Positions 18,284 through 27,751 of a stretch of DNA of 64,000 nucleotides are shown here, piece after piece. The notes under the pieces were generated by a model that was given only the letters and a program-made list of their open reading frames with translations, was not told the origin of the DNA and made no database searches. Positions within the stretch are counted from its first letter, which is position 1. Each line of letters opens with the position of its first letter. The stretch is from the NCBI RefSeq assembly GCF_004138485.1, contig NZ_RYEV01000006.1:372001-436000 (forward strand), given 5' to 3'. Both the position numbers and the translations under genes were made by a program. The stretch comes from Peristeroidobacter soli (lineage in GTDB: Bacteria > Pseudomonadota > Gammaproteobacteria > Steroidobacterales > Steroidobacteraceae).

Positions 18284-18374
18284 GTTAATTCTAAGATATG
18301 GCGAGCGAACACCTCGCCTGACCGCGGCCACCGCGGCGTGAAAGAACGCGGCACAAAGCCAACAGGGGGATGAC

Positions 18375-20639
18375 ATGAACGGTTTGGATTACCGAATGGC
18401 GCTGATTGCGCTGGTGGTCGCGGCGGCTCCCGCCGGCGCGCAGAACTCATCAGGCCCGACGAATACGCAAGGCCAGTCGATCGCTCTCGAAGAAATCATC
18501 GTCAGTGCCACTCGCCGGAGCGAGCGGCTGCAGGATGTGCCGCTCAGCATCTCGGTGTTGTCACAAGCCGAGCTGACGCAGAAAGGTATCGTCGGTTTCG
18601 AGGGCATTGCCCGCGAAGCCCCCGGCGCCGTGCTGAATGTCGCGAGCGACAACAATGTGCGTCTCACTGCCCGCGGCATTTCAACCAACGGTTGGGGCGC
18701 GGGGCTGCAGACCACGACCACCATTTATCTCGACGATCTACCCCTGAGCACCATCGGCAACACGGTGACGCTCAATCCGAATCTTTACGACGTCGAACGG
18801 GTCGAATTCCTGCGCGGTCCGCAGGGCACGCTGTTCGGCTCGGGGTCGCTGTCCGGCGCGCTGCGCATCCTGACCAAGAGTCCGGATCTCACGACTTACG
18901 ATGCCTCGGCGCTGGTCGATATCGGCCATACACCCGACGGTGGCGGCACGCGTCAGCGTTACAACGCCATGGTCAATATTCCTCTGGTCAACGACAAGCT
19001 CGCGTTGCGCGTGGTCGGCTTTCATCGTGACGAAGACGGCTACATCGACAACGTCGGTACCGGCGTCAAGAATGCCAATTCGCTCAAAGATTCGGGCGGC
19101 CGCGCGATCCTGCTGTGGGAGCCCACCGACCGGTTGAGCGTCAAGCTGCTCGGCTCCTACGAGGACAGCCATCCCGAAGACGCGTCGCTGACCAACCCGA
19201 CGTTGGGCGAGCGCAAGCGTTATTCCACGCGACCCGACTACTACACCACCAAGACCCAGATCTATAACGCGACGTTGAACTATCGATTCGACGGCGCGGA
19301 TCTGACCAGCTCGTCGACTTATTCCATTGCGGACGGCCTGTTTGTGGTCGATCTGGCGGGGACGTTCGCCCGTGCCATTCCGTTCTATCTGGACGACAAG
19401 GCCAAGACGACGACGTTCGTGCAGGAGGCCCGACTGGTCTCCGATCAGCAAGGGCGCTTCGAGTGGGTCGTGGGCGGCTTCTATCTCGACCGCGATCTGG
19501 ATCTGGTGGGCAAGCAGCAGTCGAGCCCGGAATTCCTGGCCGCGCGCGGCATCACCGGCTTGCCGGCCGACGCCACGTTCAACAGTTTCGGCAGCGACAC
19601 GCGCACCTATGAGCTGGCGGGTTTCGGTGAGCTTTCCTATCACCTGACCGACACGCTCTCGCTCACCGGTGGTCTGCGCTATGGAAAATATGGCGGAACG
19701 CTGGACACCGACGCAGGCTTCAACTCCGCGTACTTCACTTACGCGCTCGCGGGCATCCGCGCGCCGCTTCCTCTCATCCCGGTGGCGGCAACCTCGACGG
19801 ACTTGAAATCAGCCGAACGAACGTCGTGGAAAGCGAGCCTGGCGTATGAGCCCTCGCGCGACTTGATGACCTACATCACCGTGTCCACGGGTTATCGGAC
19901 GCCGGTCTACAACGCCCGGGCGGGCAGCGTCAGCGTGGTCAATCCGAGCGATCTGATCATTCCCGCCGGCGCGAGCTCGGACGATCTCACCAACTATGAG
20001 ATCGGCATGAAGGCGCGCTGGCTCGACGGCAAGCTGACGACCAACCTGGCCGCGTACTACATCGATTGGGAGAACATCCAGGTTCAGGCCAACCGCTCTT
20101 CGGATTCGATCCAGTTCGCGACCAACGTCGGCCGCGCCGCCAGCCAGGGCCTGGAAGCTGAGATCACCCTCACGCCGGTGCGCGGACTGATGTTTGGCTT
20201 GAATGCATCGTTCAACGAAGCCGAGGTGAAGGAGCTCACCGCTCAGGAAGCTGTGATTTCCGGAGCCGAGAAGGGCTCGCGGCTGGCGTCGCCGAAAGTG
20301 CAGGGCTCGTTCTTCGGCGCGTACAACTACAAGCTGGGCGATACGCTCACGGGCTTCACCAGCTTCCAGATCGCGCACGTCGACTCGTTCCCCAACGGCT
20401 TTCCCAACACGCCGGGCAGGGCGGGTGTACGCAATCCGTTGTATGGCATGACGGACGATTACACCTACATCAATCTGCAGACCGGCCTCGGCATCGACAA
20501 GATGACCGCGACCTTGTACGTGGAGAATCTGGGTAACAACGACGGCGTCGTGTACATCCATCCGGAGGCGTTCGTCGACAGCCGCTACACGATTCTGCGG
20601 CCGAGAACGTATGGTGTGCGTTTCGGCTATCAGTTCTGA
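18375..20639 (+). CDS. TonB-dependent outer-membrane receptor
   Basis: 754 residues: signal peptide (ending near AGAQN), a short periplasmic tail, the plug domain (EEIIVSATRRSERLQDVPLSISVL; VEFLRGPQGTLFGSGSLSGALRI) and a 22-strand barrel ending in the aromatic tail YGVRFGYQF. No STN domain, so it is a transporter without FecR signalling. It heads an operon with an esterase 7 bp downstream, then TetR, MFS and CoA ligase, which suggests uptake of a hydrophobic ester rather than a siderophore. The divergent palindrome upstream probably controls it. Confidence 0.94.
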   Translation: MNGLDYRMALIALVVAAAPAGAQNSSGPTNTQGQSIALEEIIVSATRRSERLQDVPLSISVLSQAELTQKGIVGFEGIAREAPGAVLNVASDNNVRLTARGISTNGWGAGLQTTTTIYLDDLPLSTIGNTVTLNPNLYDVERVEFLRGPQGTLFGSGSLSGALRILTKSPDLTTYDASALVDIGHTPDGGGTRQRYNAMVNIPLVNDKLALRVVGFHRDEDGYIDNVGTGVKNANSLKDSGGRAILLWEPTDRLSVKLLGSYEDSHPEDASLTNPTLGERKRYSTRPDYYTTKTQIYNATLNYRFDGADLTSSSTYSIADGLFVVDLAGTFARAIPFYLDDKAKTTTFVQEARLVSDQQGRFEWVVGGFYLDRDLDLVGKQQSSPEFLAARGITGLPADATFNSFGSDTRTYELAGFGELSYHLTDTLSLTGGLRYGKYGGTLDTDAGFNSAYFTYALAGIRAPLPLIPVAATSTDLKSAERTSWKASLAYEPSRDLMTYITVSTGYRTPVYNARAGSVSVVNPSDLIIPAGASSDDLTNYEIGMKARWLDGKLTTNLAAYYIDWENIQVQANRSSDSIQFATNVGRAASQGLEAEITLTPVRGLMFGLNASFNEAEVKELTAQEAVISGAEKGSRLASPKVQGSFFGAYNYKLGDTLTGFTSFQIAHVDSFPNGFPNTPGRAGVRNPLYGMTDDYTYINLQTGLGIDKMTATLYVENLGNNDGVVYIHPEAFVDSRYTILRPRTYGVRFGYQF

Positions 20640-20646
20640 GCCGGCC

Positions 20647-22368
20647 ATGCGGATGTCACTGCCAATGTTTGTTGGGGTCACGTGTCTGGCACTCGCGGCG
20701 GCCTCCGTCGCGAGTGAGGCGCTACCGCAGGTCCAGACTCGCACGGGCGTCGTGCAAGGAGCGACCGATGCAGCTGCCAAGGTCGACGCTTACAAAGGCA
20801 TTCCATACGCCAAGCCGCCGGTCGGCGATCTGCGCTGGCGACCGCCAGTGCCGGCAGCCGCGTGGCAAGGTGTGCGAGAGACGCGGAAATTCGGACACTC
20901 CTGCCTGCAGCCGCCGTATCCGCCGAACAGCGTCTACTTTGGTGACATTGCCTCGCCCAGCGAAGATTGTTTGACGCTGAACGTTTGGGCGCCGAGCGGT
21001 GCACGAAAGCTACCGGTCTCCCGCGGGATATCCTCGGCCGCGCTTGCAGGAGCGCGCGGCCTCCCGGTCATGGTGTGGATTCACGGCGGCGCGTTGTTGA
21101 GGGGAGGGGGCTCCGAGCCTTTGTACGACGGCGTCAAGTTGGCCCAGCAGGGAATCGTCGTGGTTTCGATCAACTATCGGCTCGGCCTGCTGGGATTTTT
21201 CGCGCATCCTGCACTGAGTGCCGAATCGGAGCAGCACATCTCTGGTAATTACGGCCTGCTCGATCAGATCGAAGCGCTGCGCTGGGTTCGTGACAACATC
21301 GCCGAGTTCGGCGGCGATCCCGCGCAGGTCACGATTGCGGGCGAATCGGCCGGCGGGCTCAGCGTGATCGCGCTGCTCGCCAGTCCGCTCGCGCGTGATC
21401 TGTTCTCGAAAGCCATCGTGCAGAGCGCGTACATGCAAACCAATCGCGCGCTTCGCGATGACGCGCTGGGTCTGCGTTCCGCCGAGGCCGAGGGCGCGGC
21501 GTTGGCCAAGGCGGCCGGCGTATCGACTGCGGCCGAGCTTCGTGCCGCCGATCCCGTGAAATTGTTCATGGCGGGCCTCGCCAGCAAGTGGGGACCCGAG
21601 CCGGTGATCGATGGCGTGGTGTTGAAGCGGCAGCTGTTCGAGACATTTGCTCACGGCGAGCAGGCGAAGGTGCCGGTCATCGCCGGCTTCAACGAGGGGG
21701 AGATCCGATCGCTGCTCTACTTCATGCCCGGCGACATTCCGGCCAACCAGGCAGCGTATGAAGCGGATGTCCGTCGTCGTTTCGGTGCGGAGGCAGCAGC
21801 CTTTCTAGCTGTGTATCCGGGAGCGAATCCGCGAGAAGACGTGATGGCGTCGATTCGCGACGGCGCGTGTGATTGGACCGCTCAATCGCTAGTGCGCCTG
21901 CAGGCGGAGGCAGGGCAACCGTCCTATCTCTATTATTTCCGGCACAGCACGCCCGCGCAGCGGGAGCGGGACCTGGCAGCGTTTCATGCCAGCGAGCTGC
22001 CCTATATCTTCGGCCAGGTCGGAGAAAAGGCTGCGCTTGGACCGAACTGGCCGCGGCCGCCACTCACGAGCGCGGAGTCTCAACTCTCGGATGCCATGCT
22101 CAGCTATTGGGCTTCGTTCGTTCGGAATGGGGTTCCGCAGGCGGCGAACATGCCGGCTTGGCCACGTTATACAGCCGACGGTCGCGGCTATCTCGATATC
22201 GATGAACGGCCCACTGCCGGGCGCGATCTGCATCCCGGCGCTTTTGCCTTCGCCGACAAGTTGATCTCGACGCGGCGCCAACAGGGTCGCGGCTGGCGGC
22301 TCGATATCGGTTTCTCGGCCTTCAGCGTTGACGATCACGCTGCGGGCCGGCAGCCTGCTACCCCATGA
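20647..22368 (+). CDS. Type B carboxylesterase
   Basis: 573 residues with a signal peptide (ending near SVASEA). The ATG at 20647 is preferred over an in-frame one at 20611 that lies inside the receptor gene. Motifs: SEDCLTLNVW, HGGALLRGG, GESAGGLS with the nucleophile, and FHASELPYIFG with the His. Clearly paralogous to the truncated gene at 2-1438 over its whole length, with an insertion (residues about 120-135, VSRGISSAALAGARG) that the other lacks. The stop overlaps the TetR start in an ATGA. Probably hydrolyses the imported ester in the periplasm. Confidence 0.94.
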   Translation: MRMSLPMFVGVTCLALAAASVASEALPQVQTRTGVVQGATDAAAKVDAYKGIPYAKPPVGDLRWRPPVPAAAWQGVRETRKFGHSCLQPPYPPNSVYFGDIASPSEDCLTLNVWAPSGARKLPVSRGISSAALAGARGLPVMVWIHGGALLRGGGSEPLYDGVKLAQQGIVVVSINYRLGLLGFFAHPALSAESEQHISGNYGLLDQIEALRWVRDNIAEFGGDPAQVTIAGESAGGLSVIALLASPLARDLFSKAIVQSAYMQTNRALRDDALGLRSAEAEGAALAKAAGVSTAAELRAADPVKLFMAGLASKWGPEPVIDGVVLKRQLFETFAHGEQAKVPVIAGFNEGEIRSLLYFMPGDIPANQAAYEADVRRRFGAEAAAFLAVYPGANPREDVMASIRDGACDWTAQSLVRLQAEAGQPSYLYYFRHSTPAQRERDLAAFHASELPYIFGQVGEKAALGPNWPRPPLTSAESQLSDAMLSYWASFVRNGVPQAANMPAWPRYTADGRGYLDIDERPTAGRDLHPGAFAFADKLISTRRQQGRGWRLDIGFSAFSVDDHAAGRQPATP

Positions 22369-23099
22369 GCACCCTCACCAAAGCCAAACCGCAAGGCGCA
22401 GCCGCGCCGGTGCGCCGTACCCGTGTTCCAAATCACAAGGCACGCGTCAAGGAAGCGTCCATCGCGCGCATTCTCGACGCCGCCGAGCAGTTGTTTTCCG
22501 AGTTCGGCTATCACGGTGTCACGTTGAAGGATGTGGCGGCCCGTGTGGGCATCAGCTCGACGTTGATTCACTACCACTTCAAAGGCAAGGAAAGCATTTT
22601 CGAAGCGGTCTGGGCGCGGCGGGCACCGGTCTCCGCGCGCAATCGTCTCGAAGCGATGCGACGTTACGCCGAAGAGGCGGGCGATAAAGTTACGGTCGAG
22701 GGTGCGCTGCACGCCTGGATCGACACCGATCTGAACGTGCAATTGGAAGACCCGGAACAGTGGGCCGCGTTCGGCAAAATCGCCGCGCAAGCCAACAGCG
22801 CCGCCGGGTGGGGCGCCGAGAAGATGACCAAGTACTTCAACCCGGTGGTGCTGGCACTGATCGATCTGTTGAAGAAGGCGATGCCGGAGTGCGACGAAGA
22901 GACCATCTTCTGGGGCTATCACTTCGTGTCCGGCGCCATGACTCACAACATGGCACGTACCGGCCGCTTGGATGAGCTGTCGCACGGGCTGTGCTCGTCC
23001 TCGGATTTCGAATCGATCCGAAAGCACATGGCGAAATTCATGGCCGCCGGCTTTCACGCCATCTGCCAGGCCTCGAAGCCCACCAGGAAAAAGAAGTAG
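22365..23099 (+). CDS. TetR/AcrR family transcriptional regulator
   Basis: 244 residues with a basic Lys/Ala/Arg-rich N-terminal tail, the HTH segment GVTLKDVAARVGISSTLIHYHF and a C-terminal domain sharing TVEGALHAWIDTDL, FWGYHFVSGAM and ARTGRLDELSHGLC with the regulator at 3126-3872. The start overlaps the esterase stop (ATGA), so it is translated from the operon it probably represses. The palindrome at 18262-18283 is the obvious candidate operator. The ligand is likely an acyl-CoA made by the operon's ligase (inference). Confidence 0.93.
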   Translation: MSTLTKAKPQGAAAPVRRTRVPNHKARVKEASIARILDAAEQLFSEFGYHGVTLKDVAARVGISSTLIHYHFKGKESIFEAVWARRAPVSARNRLEAMRRYAEEAGDKVTVEGALHAWIDTDLNVQLEDPEQWAAFGKIAAQANSAAGWGAEKMTKYFNPVVLALIDLLKKAMPECDEETIFWGYHFVSGAMTHNMARTGRLDELSHGLCSSSDFESIRKHMAKFMAAGFHAICQASKPTRKKK

Positions 23100-23105
23100 G
23101 AGGCA

Positions 23106-24383
23106 ATGGAAACATCCCGCTCGCCCGAATCGCGCTATGCCTGGGGCGTGCTGGCGCTGTTGTGCTTCGTCTATGTCCTGAACTTCCTGGACCGGCAGCT
23201 GCTGTCGATCCTGGCCAAGCCCATCCAGGATGACATGGGCATCAGCGACGGTCAGCTCGGACGCATCAGCGGGCTCTATTTCGCGATGTTCTATTGCATT
23301 CTCGGCATTCCGATCGCGTGGCTGGCCGATCGTGGCAATCGGGTGCGCGTGCTGACATTCGCCTGCACCCTCTGGAGTGCGGCGACTGTCGCCTGCGGGA
23401 TGGCGCAGAACTATTCACAGCTCGTCATCGCCCGGATGAGCGTCGGCGTCGGTGAGGCGGGTGGCGTGCCGCCGTCCTATTCGATCATTTCCGACTACTT
23501 TCCGGCGGAGCGTCGCGGGACGGCGCTGGGTCTGTTCAATCTCGGACCTCCCATTGGTCAGGCACTGGGCGTGGCCTTTGGAGCGAAGATCGCCGCGTTA
23601 TACGACTGGCGGCTGGCATTCATCGTGATCGGGGCCACGGGAATCGTGGCTGCAGCGGCAGTGTGGGGCGTGATCCGAGAGCCGAAGCGCGGCGCGACCG
23701 ATGTGCAGGTAACGGCGAGCACAGAGACCGTGAGTTTTTGGGCCACGATGCGCATGTTCGCGACGCGCCCGACGCTCACCCTCGTGTCGCTCGCGGCGGG
23801 TGCCACTCAGTTTGTGACATACGCGACGATGGGCTTCACCACGCTGTTTCTGATGCGCGAAAAGGCGATGACGCTGGATGAGATCGCGCTGTGGTATGCG
23901 CTCATGCTCGGCGTTTGTGTCAGCGCCGGCATCTTTTTGTCGGGGCGCTTGATCGATCGGTTCGCGAAGCGCTCGCCCCAGGTGTATGGCTTGCTGCCTG
24001 GAACTGCGCTTGCGATCGCCGTGCCGTTTTTTATCGGCTTCGTGCACACGCCGGCCTGGCCGGTCGCGCTCGCATTCCTCGCGGTGCCGACGTTTCTGAA
24101 TTATTTCTATCTCACGCCCGCGGTGACGTTGGTGCAGAACGCGGTGTCCGCGCGGCAGCGAACACTGGCCGGCGCGGTGTTGTTGCTGATCATGAATCTG
24201 ATCGGGCTGGGTCTCGGGCCGACCTGGGTCGGGGCCGTGAGCGACTGGCTGCGTCCGACGCATCCAACGAACTCGCTGCAACTTGCGTTCTACAGCCTGG
24301 TTCCCTTCTATTTGATCGCGATCGTCCTGCACCTGGTGCTGGCGCGCCGGCTCGGACGCGAGCGCGAAGTGATTTCCCGTTAG
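23106..24383 (+). CDS. MFS transporter, Spinster-like
   Basis: 425 residues with about 12 membrane spans. The N-terminal signature YVLNFLDRQLLSIL, the loop motif GIPIAWLADRGNRVRVL and VGVGEAGGVPPSYSIISDYFP place it in the Spinster/hexuronate-like branch of MFS proteins common beside bacterial aromatic, terpenoid and steroid catabolic genes. The GGAGG ribosome site lies between the TetR stop and this ATG. It probably carries the acid released by the esterase across the inner membrane before CoA activation. Confidence 0.92.
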   Translation: METSRSPESRYAWGVLALLCFVYVLNFLDRQLLSILAKPIQDDMGISDGQLGRISGLYFAMFYCILGIPIAWLADRGNRVRVLTFACTLWSAATVACGMAQNYSQLVIARMSVGVGEAGGVPPSYSIISDYFPAERRGTALGLFNLGPPIGQALGVAFGAKIAALYDWRLAFIVIGATGIVAAAAVWGVIREPKRGATDVQVTASTETVSFWATMRMFATRPTLTLVSLAAGATQFVTYATMGFTTLFLMREKAMTLDEIALWYALMLGVCVSAGIFLSGRLIDRFAKRSPQVYGLLPGTALAIAVPFFIGFVHTPAWPVALAFLAVPTFLNYFYLTPAVTLVQNAVSARQRTLAGAVLLLIMNLIGLGLGPTWVGAVSDWLRPTHPTNSLQLAFYSLVPFYLIAIVLHLVLARRLGREREVISR

Positions 24384-24385
24384 CC

Positions 24386-25993
24386 ATGCCGACACCCTCC
24401 GCTTTGCTGGCCGGCGCGATGCAGCCCTATGCACTGACGCTGGACCGCTTCATCGATCACGCGGCGAAGTGGCATGGGAACGTTGCAGTAGTCACCGGCG
24501 GCAGTGGCGGGGCGAGTGCTCGCATCGGATATGCATCCATGCGGGAGCGAAGCAATCGCCTGTCGGGCGCGCTGCGGTCGCTCGGCCTCGTGCAGGGAGA
24601 GCATCTCGGTTTGCTGGCTTGGAACAGTCAGGCGCACATGGAGTGCTGGTATGGCGCCATGGGGATTGGGATCGTCTGCCACACGCTCAACCCGCGAATG
24701 TCAGCTGCGCATCTGGCGGCAATGGTTCATCAGGCGGCCAATCGTGTGCTCGCGGTGAGTCCCGATCTGATCGCGCTGGCGGAGCAACTGATCGCGCTGT
24801 GCCCGACCATCGAGCACGTCGTGGTACTCGATGAACCTGGTGCGCCCGGGTCTTTGCCGAATTGCGGTCATGTTCGCGCGTGGCGATACGAAGAGTTATT
24901 GGAAGAGCGAGGGCGGACCGTTGCCTGGGGTGGGTTCGATGAGAACACACCAGCCGGTCTGTGTTTCACCTCGGGCACCACGGGCAAGCCGAAGGGGGTC
25001 AGTTACACTCACCGCTCGAACTATCTGCATACGATCCATCAGCTGCAAGCCGATGCGAGCGGCCTGACCTCGCGCGATGCGGTGCTGGTTGCCGTGCCGA
25101 TGTTTCATGCCAACGGCTGGGGCTTTCCGTTCTCCGGCCCGGCGGCGGGCGCAAAGCTGGTATTGCCCGGCCGGCATCAGGATGGCGCCAGTCTCGCGAG
25201 CTTGATCAATTCCGAGGGGGTCACCGTTGCGGCGGGTGTGGCCACGGTGTGGCTCGGTCTCGCCGACTATCTCGACAAGACGGGAGAGGACGTGCCGTCG
25301 TTGCAACGGATCATGCTCGGCGGGGCGTCGGTGCCGCAGGCTTTGATGGACCGTCTCGAGCAGCGTCTCGGCGTGACCGTTCAGACCAGTTGGGGAATGA
25401 CCGAGTTGTCGCCGCTAGGCACGGTCACGCCTGCGACGTCGCCCGCGAGAAAAGCCAGTCGATCGGGACGGCCGCCGCTCGGCGTAGATTTGTTGCTCAC
25501 CGATGCCGATGGGCTGGCACTGACGGAACAGCGCGGATCCGAAGGGCGATTGCGGGTGCGCGGTGCCAGCGTCATCGAACGCTACTTCGGTGAATCCGAA
25601 CCGGCGGTCGACGCGGCCGGCTGGTTCGACACCGGCGATCTCGCGGTCATCGACGACGACGGCAATGTCAGCATCACGGGCCGCGCCAAGGATCTGATCA
25701 AATCGGGCGGCGAGTGGATCAATCCTGGTGAAATCGAAGCCATCATCGGCGCGTTGCCGGAAGTGGCGCTGGTCGCGGTCGTCGGCCGCGCGCATCCCAA
25801 GTGGGGTGAACGTCCCATCCTGGTCGTCGAGCCGCGCAAGGGCGCGAACATTGCCGATGAAGCGCTGCTCGATGCCCTCCGGTCGCGCGTCGCCAGCTGG
25901 TGGCTTCCCGACGCCATCGTGCGGGTCGCCGCCATGCCGCTGGCGACCACCGGTAAGATCGATAAGAAACGTTTGCGGGCTGAGCACGGCTGA
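24386..25993 (+). CDS. Acyl-CoA synthetase (AMP-forming)
   Basis: 535 residues. The ATG at 24386 lies 2 bp after the MFS stop. Motifs: FTSGTTGKPKGVSYTHRS, SWGMTELSPLG, WFDTGDLAVID and DLIKSGGEWINPGEIE with the catalytic Lys near the C-terminus. It is strongly similar to the ligase at 1435-3078 in every region, including the segment PMFHANGWGFPF. It activates the imported acid to a CoA thioester. Last gene of the receptor/esterase/TetR/MFS/ligase operon. Confidence 0.94.
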   Translation: MPTPSALLAGAMQPYALTLDRFIDHAAKWHGNVAVVTGGSGGASARIGYASMRERSNRLSGALRSLGLVQGEHLGLLAWNSQAHMECWYGAMGIGIVCHTLNPRMSAAHLAAMVHQAANRVLAVSPDLIALAEQLIALCPTIEHVVVLDEPGAPGSLPNCGHVRAWRYEELLEERGRTVAWGGFDENTPAGLCFTSGTTGKPKGVSYTHRSNYLHTIHQLQADASGLTSRDAVLVAVPMFHANGWGFPFSGPAAGAKLVLPGRHQDGASLASLINSEGVTVAAGVATVWLGLADYLDKTGEDVPSLQRIMLGGASVPQALMDRLEQRLGVTVQTSWGMTELSPLGTVTPATSPARKASRSGRPPLGVDLLLTDADGLALTEQRGSEGRLRVRGASVIERYFGESEPAVDAAGWFDTGDLAVIDDDGNVSITGRAKDLIKSGGEWINPGEIEAIIGALPEVALVAVVGRAHPKWGERPILVVEPRKGANIADEALLDALRSRVASWWLPDAIVRVAAMPLATTGKIDKKRLRAEHG

Positions 25994-26143
25994 CTCCCGC
26001 CCCGTCGTTCGACCTCACTGGGCGAGTGGCGATCATGCTTGCATCCGCAGCTGATGGGCATATCACACCTGGTGCTTGTGATCGACGGTGGTGCGACTAT
26101 CATCTGACGTGGATTGCGACGGACTCGACTGAAGGGAGTGCCC

Positions 26144-27679
26144 ATGGATGATCGCTCACTCGCATTTCTTGGCTGGATGCTCGCGCTGTTACTTCCGGCA
26201 GCGGCCCTGGCCGCACCGCTGGGCGTATTCGAGGATCACGCCGACATCGGCAACCCCAAGTTGGCCGGTCACGCGACCTGGAATGCAGCCTCGCAGGAAT
26301 ATGAGTTGACGTCGGGCGGCGTCAACATGTGGGACAAGCGGGATGAATTCCACCTGGCCTGGCGCAAGCTTCAGGGCGATTTCATTCTGCAGGCCCGCGT
26401 CGAGTTCCTGGGCAAGGGCGTGGACCCGCATCGCAAGGCCGGGCTGATCGTTCGCAGCAGCCTCGATGACGACTCACCGTATGTCGACGGGGCTTTGCAT
26501 GCTGGAGACGGCCTCACGTCGCTGCAGTTTCGTCGCAGTCGAGGCGCGATCACCGAACAGCTCGAAGCTGCGGTCAAGAGCGCGGATGTCGTTCAGCTCG
26601 AACGGCGCGGCAATACATACATCTTTTCCGCCGCACGTTTCGGCGAACCGTTCGTCACCCGCGAGATCTCGGACCTCGCGTTGGGCGACAGCGTTTATGC
26701 GGGGCTGTTCATATGCTCGCACAACGGCGACGTCACCGAGACTGCCGTATTTCGCAACGTTCGAGTGATCCGCCCGGCCAGGCCCGACTTCGTCCCGTAC
26801 CGCGACTATATCGGCAGCGTGCTGGAGCTCCTCGATGTGAACACGGGCGTGCGCCAGGTCATCCGACATTCCAATGAGCCGTTCGAAGCGCCGAACTGGA
26901 CCCCTGACGGAACGGCCCTGATCTACAACACCAGCGGGCGCGGCGAAGGCCGAGGGCGCCTCTATCGCTTCGATCTCGCCACCCGTCAGGCGACGCTCAT
27001 CGATACCGGTTTCGCGATTCGTAACAACAACGACCACGTGCTGTCGTTCGACGGCACGATGCTGGGAATCTCGGATCAGAGCACCGACCAGAATCAATCC
27101 ACGATATTCACGCTGCCCGCGGTCGGTGGCACTCCGAAGCGAGTCACGCCGCTCACGCCGAGTTATTTGCACAGCTGGTCGCCCGACAAAAAATATCTGC
27201 TCTACACCGGTGGCCGCAACGGTGAGTTCGACATCTATAGAGCCGCCGCCGACGGCAGCGGTAGCGAACAGCGGCTGACGAGCGCGCCCGGTGTGGACGA
27301 TGGCCCGGAGTACACCCCGGACGGTGCCACGATCTATTTCAACTCGGAGCGCAGCGGTCGCATGCAGATCTGGCGCATGCGCGCGGACGGCTCGGACCAG
27401 CAGCAGGTGACGGACGACCAGCACAACAACTGGTTTCCGCATATATCACCGGACGGAAAATGGATTGCGATGATCAGCTACGTCGACGAGATCAAGCCGT
27501 CCGAGCATCCTTACTACAAGCGCGTCTATCTGCGAGTCATGCCGGTGACGGGCGGCGCTCCGAAAGTCATCGCATATGTGTATGGCGGGCAGGGCACGAT
27601 CAATGTGCCGTCCTGGTCGCCGGATGGCAAGATGCTGGCATTCGTCAGCAATACGGATGAGCTGGCGCCCGGTCGCTGA
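26144..27679 (+). CDS. Exported LamG-like plus TolB-type beta-propeller protein
   Basis: 511 residues. ATG at 26144 with GAAGGGA upstream; signal peptide to about ALAAP. Residues 20-210 form a DUF1349/concanavalin-like beta-sandwich (FHLAWRKLQGDFILQARVEF; GLIVRSSLDDDSPYVDGALH). Residues 230-510 contain PD40/WD40-like blades with repeated SPDG-type turns (NWTPDGTALIYNTS, SWSPDKKYLLYTGG, EYTPDGATIYFNS, HISPDGKWIAMIS, SWSPDGKMLAFVS). No peptidase domain follows, so it is a binding or scaffold protein, perhaps for carbohydrate. The function is not known. Confidence 0.85.
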   Translation: MDDRSLAFLGWMLALLLPAAALAAPLGVFEDHADIGNPKLAGHATWNAASQEYELTSGGVNMWDKRDEFHLAWRKLQGDFILQARVEFLGKGVDPHRKAGLIVRSSLDDDSPYVDGALHAGDGLTSLQFRRSRGAITEQLEAAVKSADVVQLERRGNTYIFSAARFGEPFVTREISDLALGDSVYAGLFICSHNGDVTETAVFRNVRVIRPARPDFVPYRDYIGSVLELLDVNTGVRQVIRHSNEPFEAPNWTPDGTALIYNTSGRGEGRGRLYRFDLATRQATLIDTGFAIRNNNDHVLSFDGTMLGISDQSTDQNQSTIFTLPAVGGTPKRVTPLTPSYLHSWSPDKKYLLYTGGRNGEFDIYRAAADGSGSEQRLTSAPGVDDGPEYTPDGATIYFNSERSGRMQIWRMRADGSDQQQVTDDQHNNWFPHISPDGKWIAMISYVDEIKPSEHPYYKRVYLRVMPVTGGAPKVIAYVYGGQGTINVPSWSPDGKMLAFVSNTDELAPGR

Positions 27680-27751
27680 CCCGAGACCTCGAAACCAAGA
27701 GCCCGTCGCGAGCGAAGATCCCGGAGATCAGCCTCCGAAGGCGACACGGGC

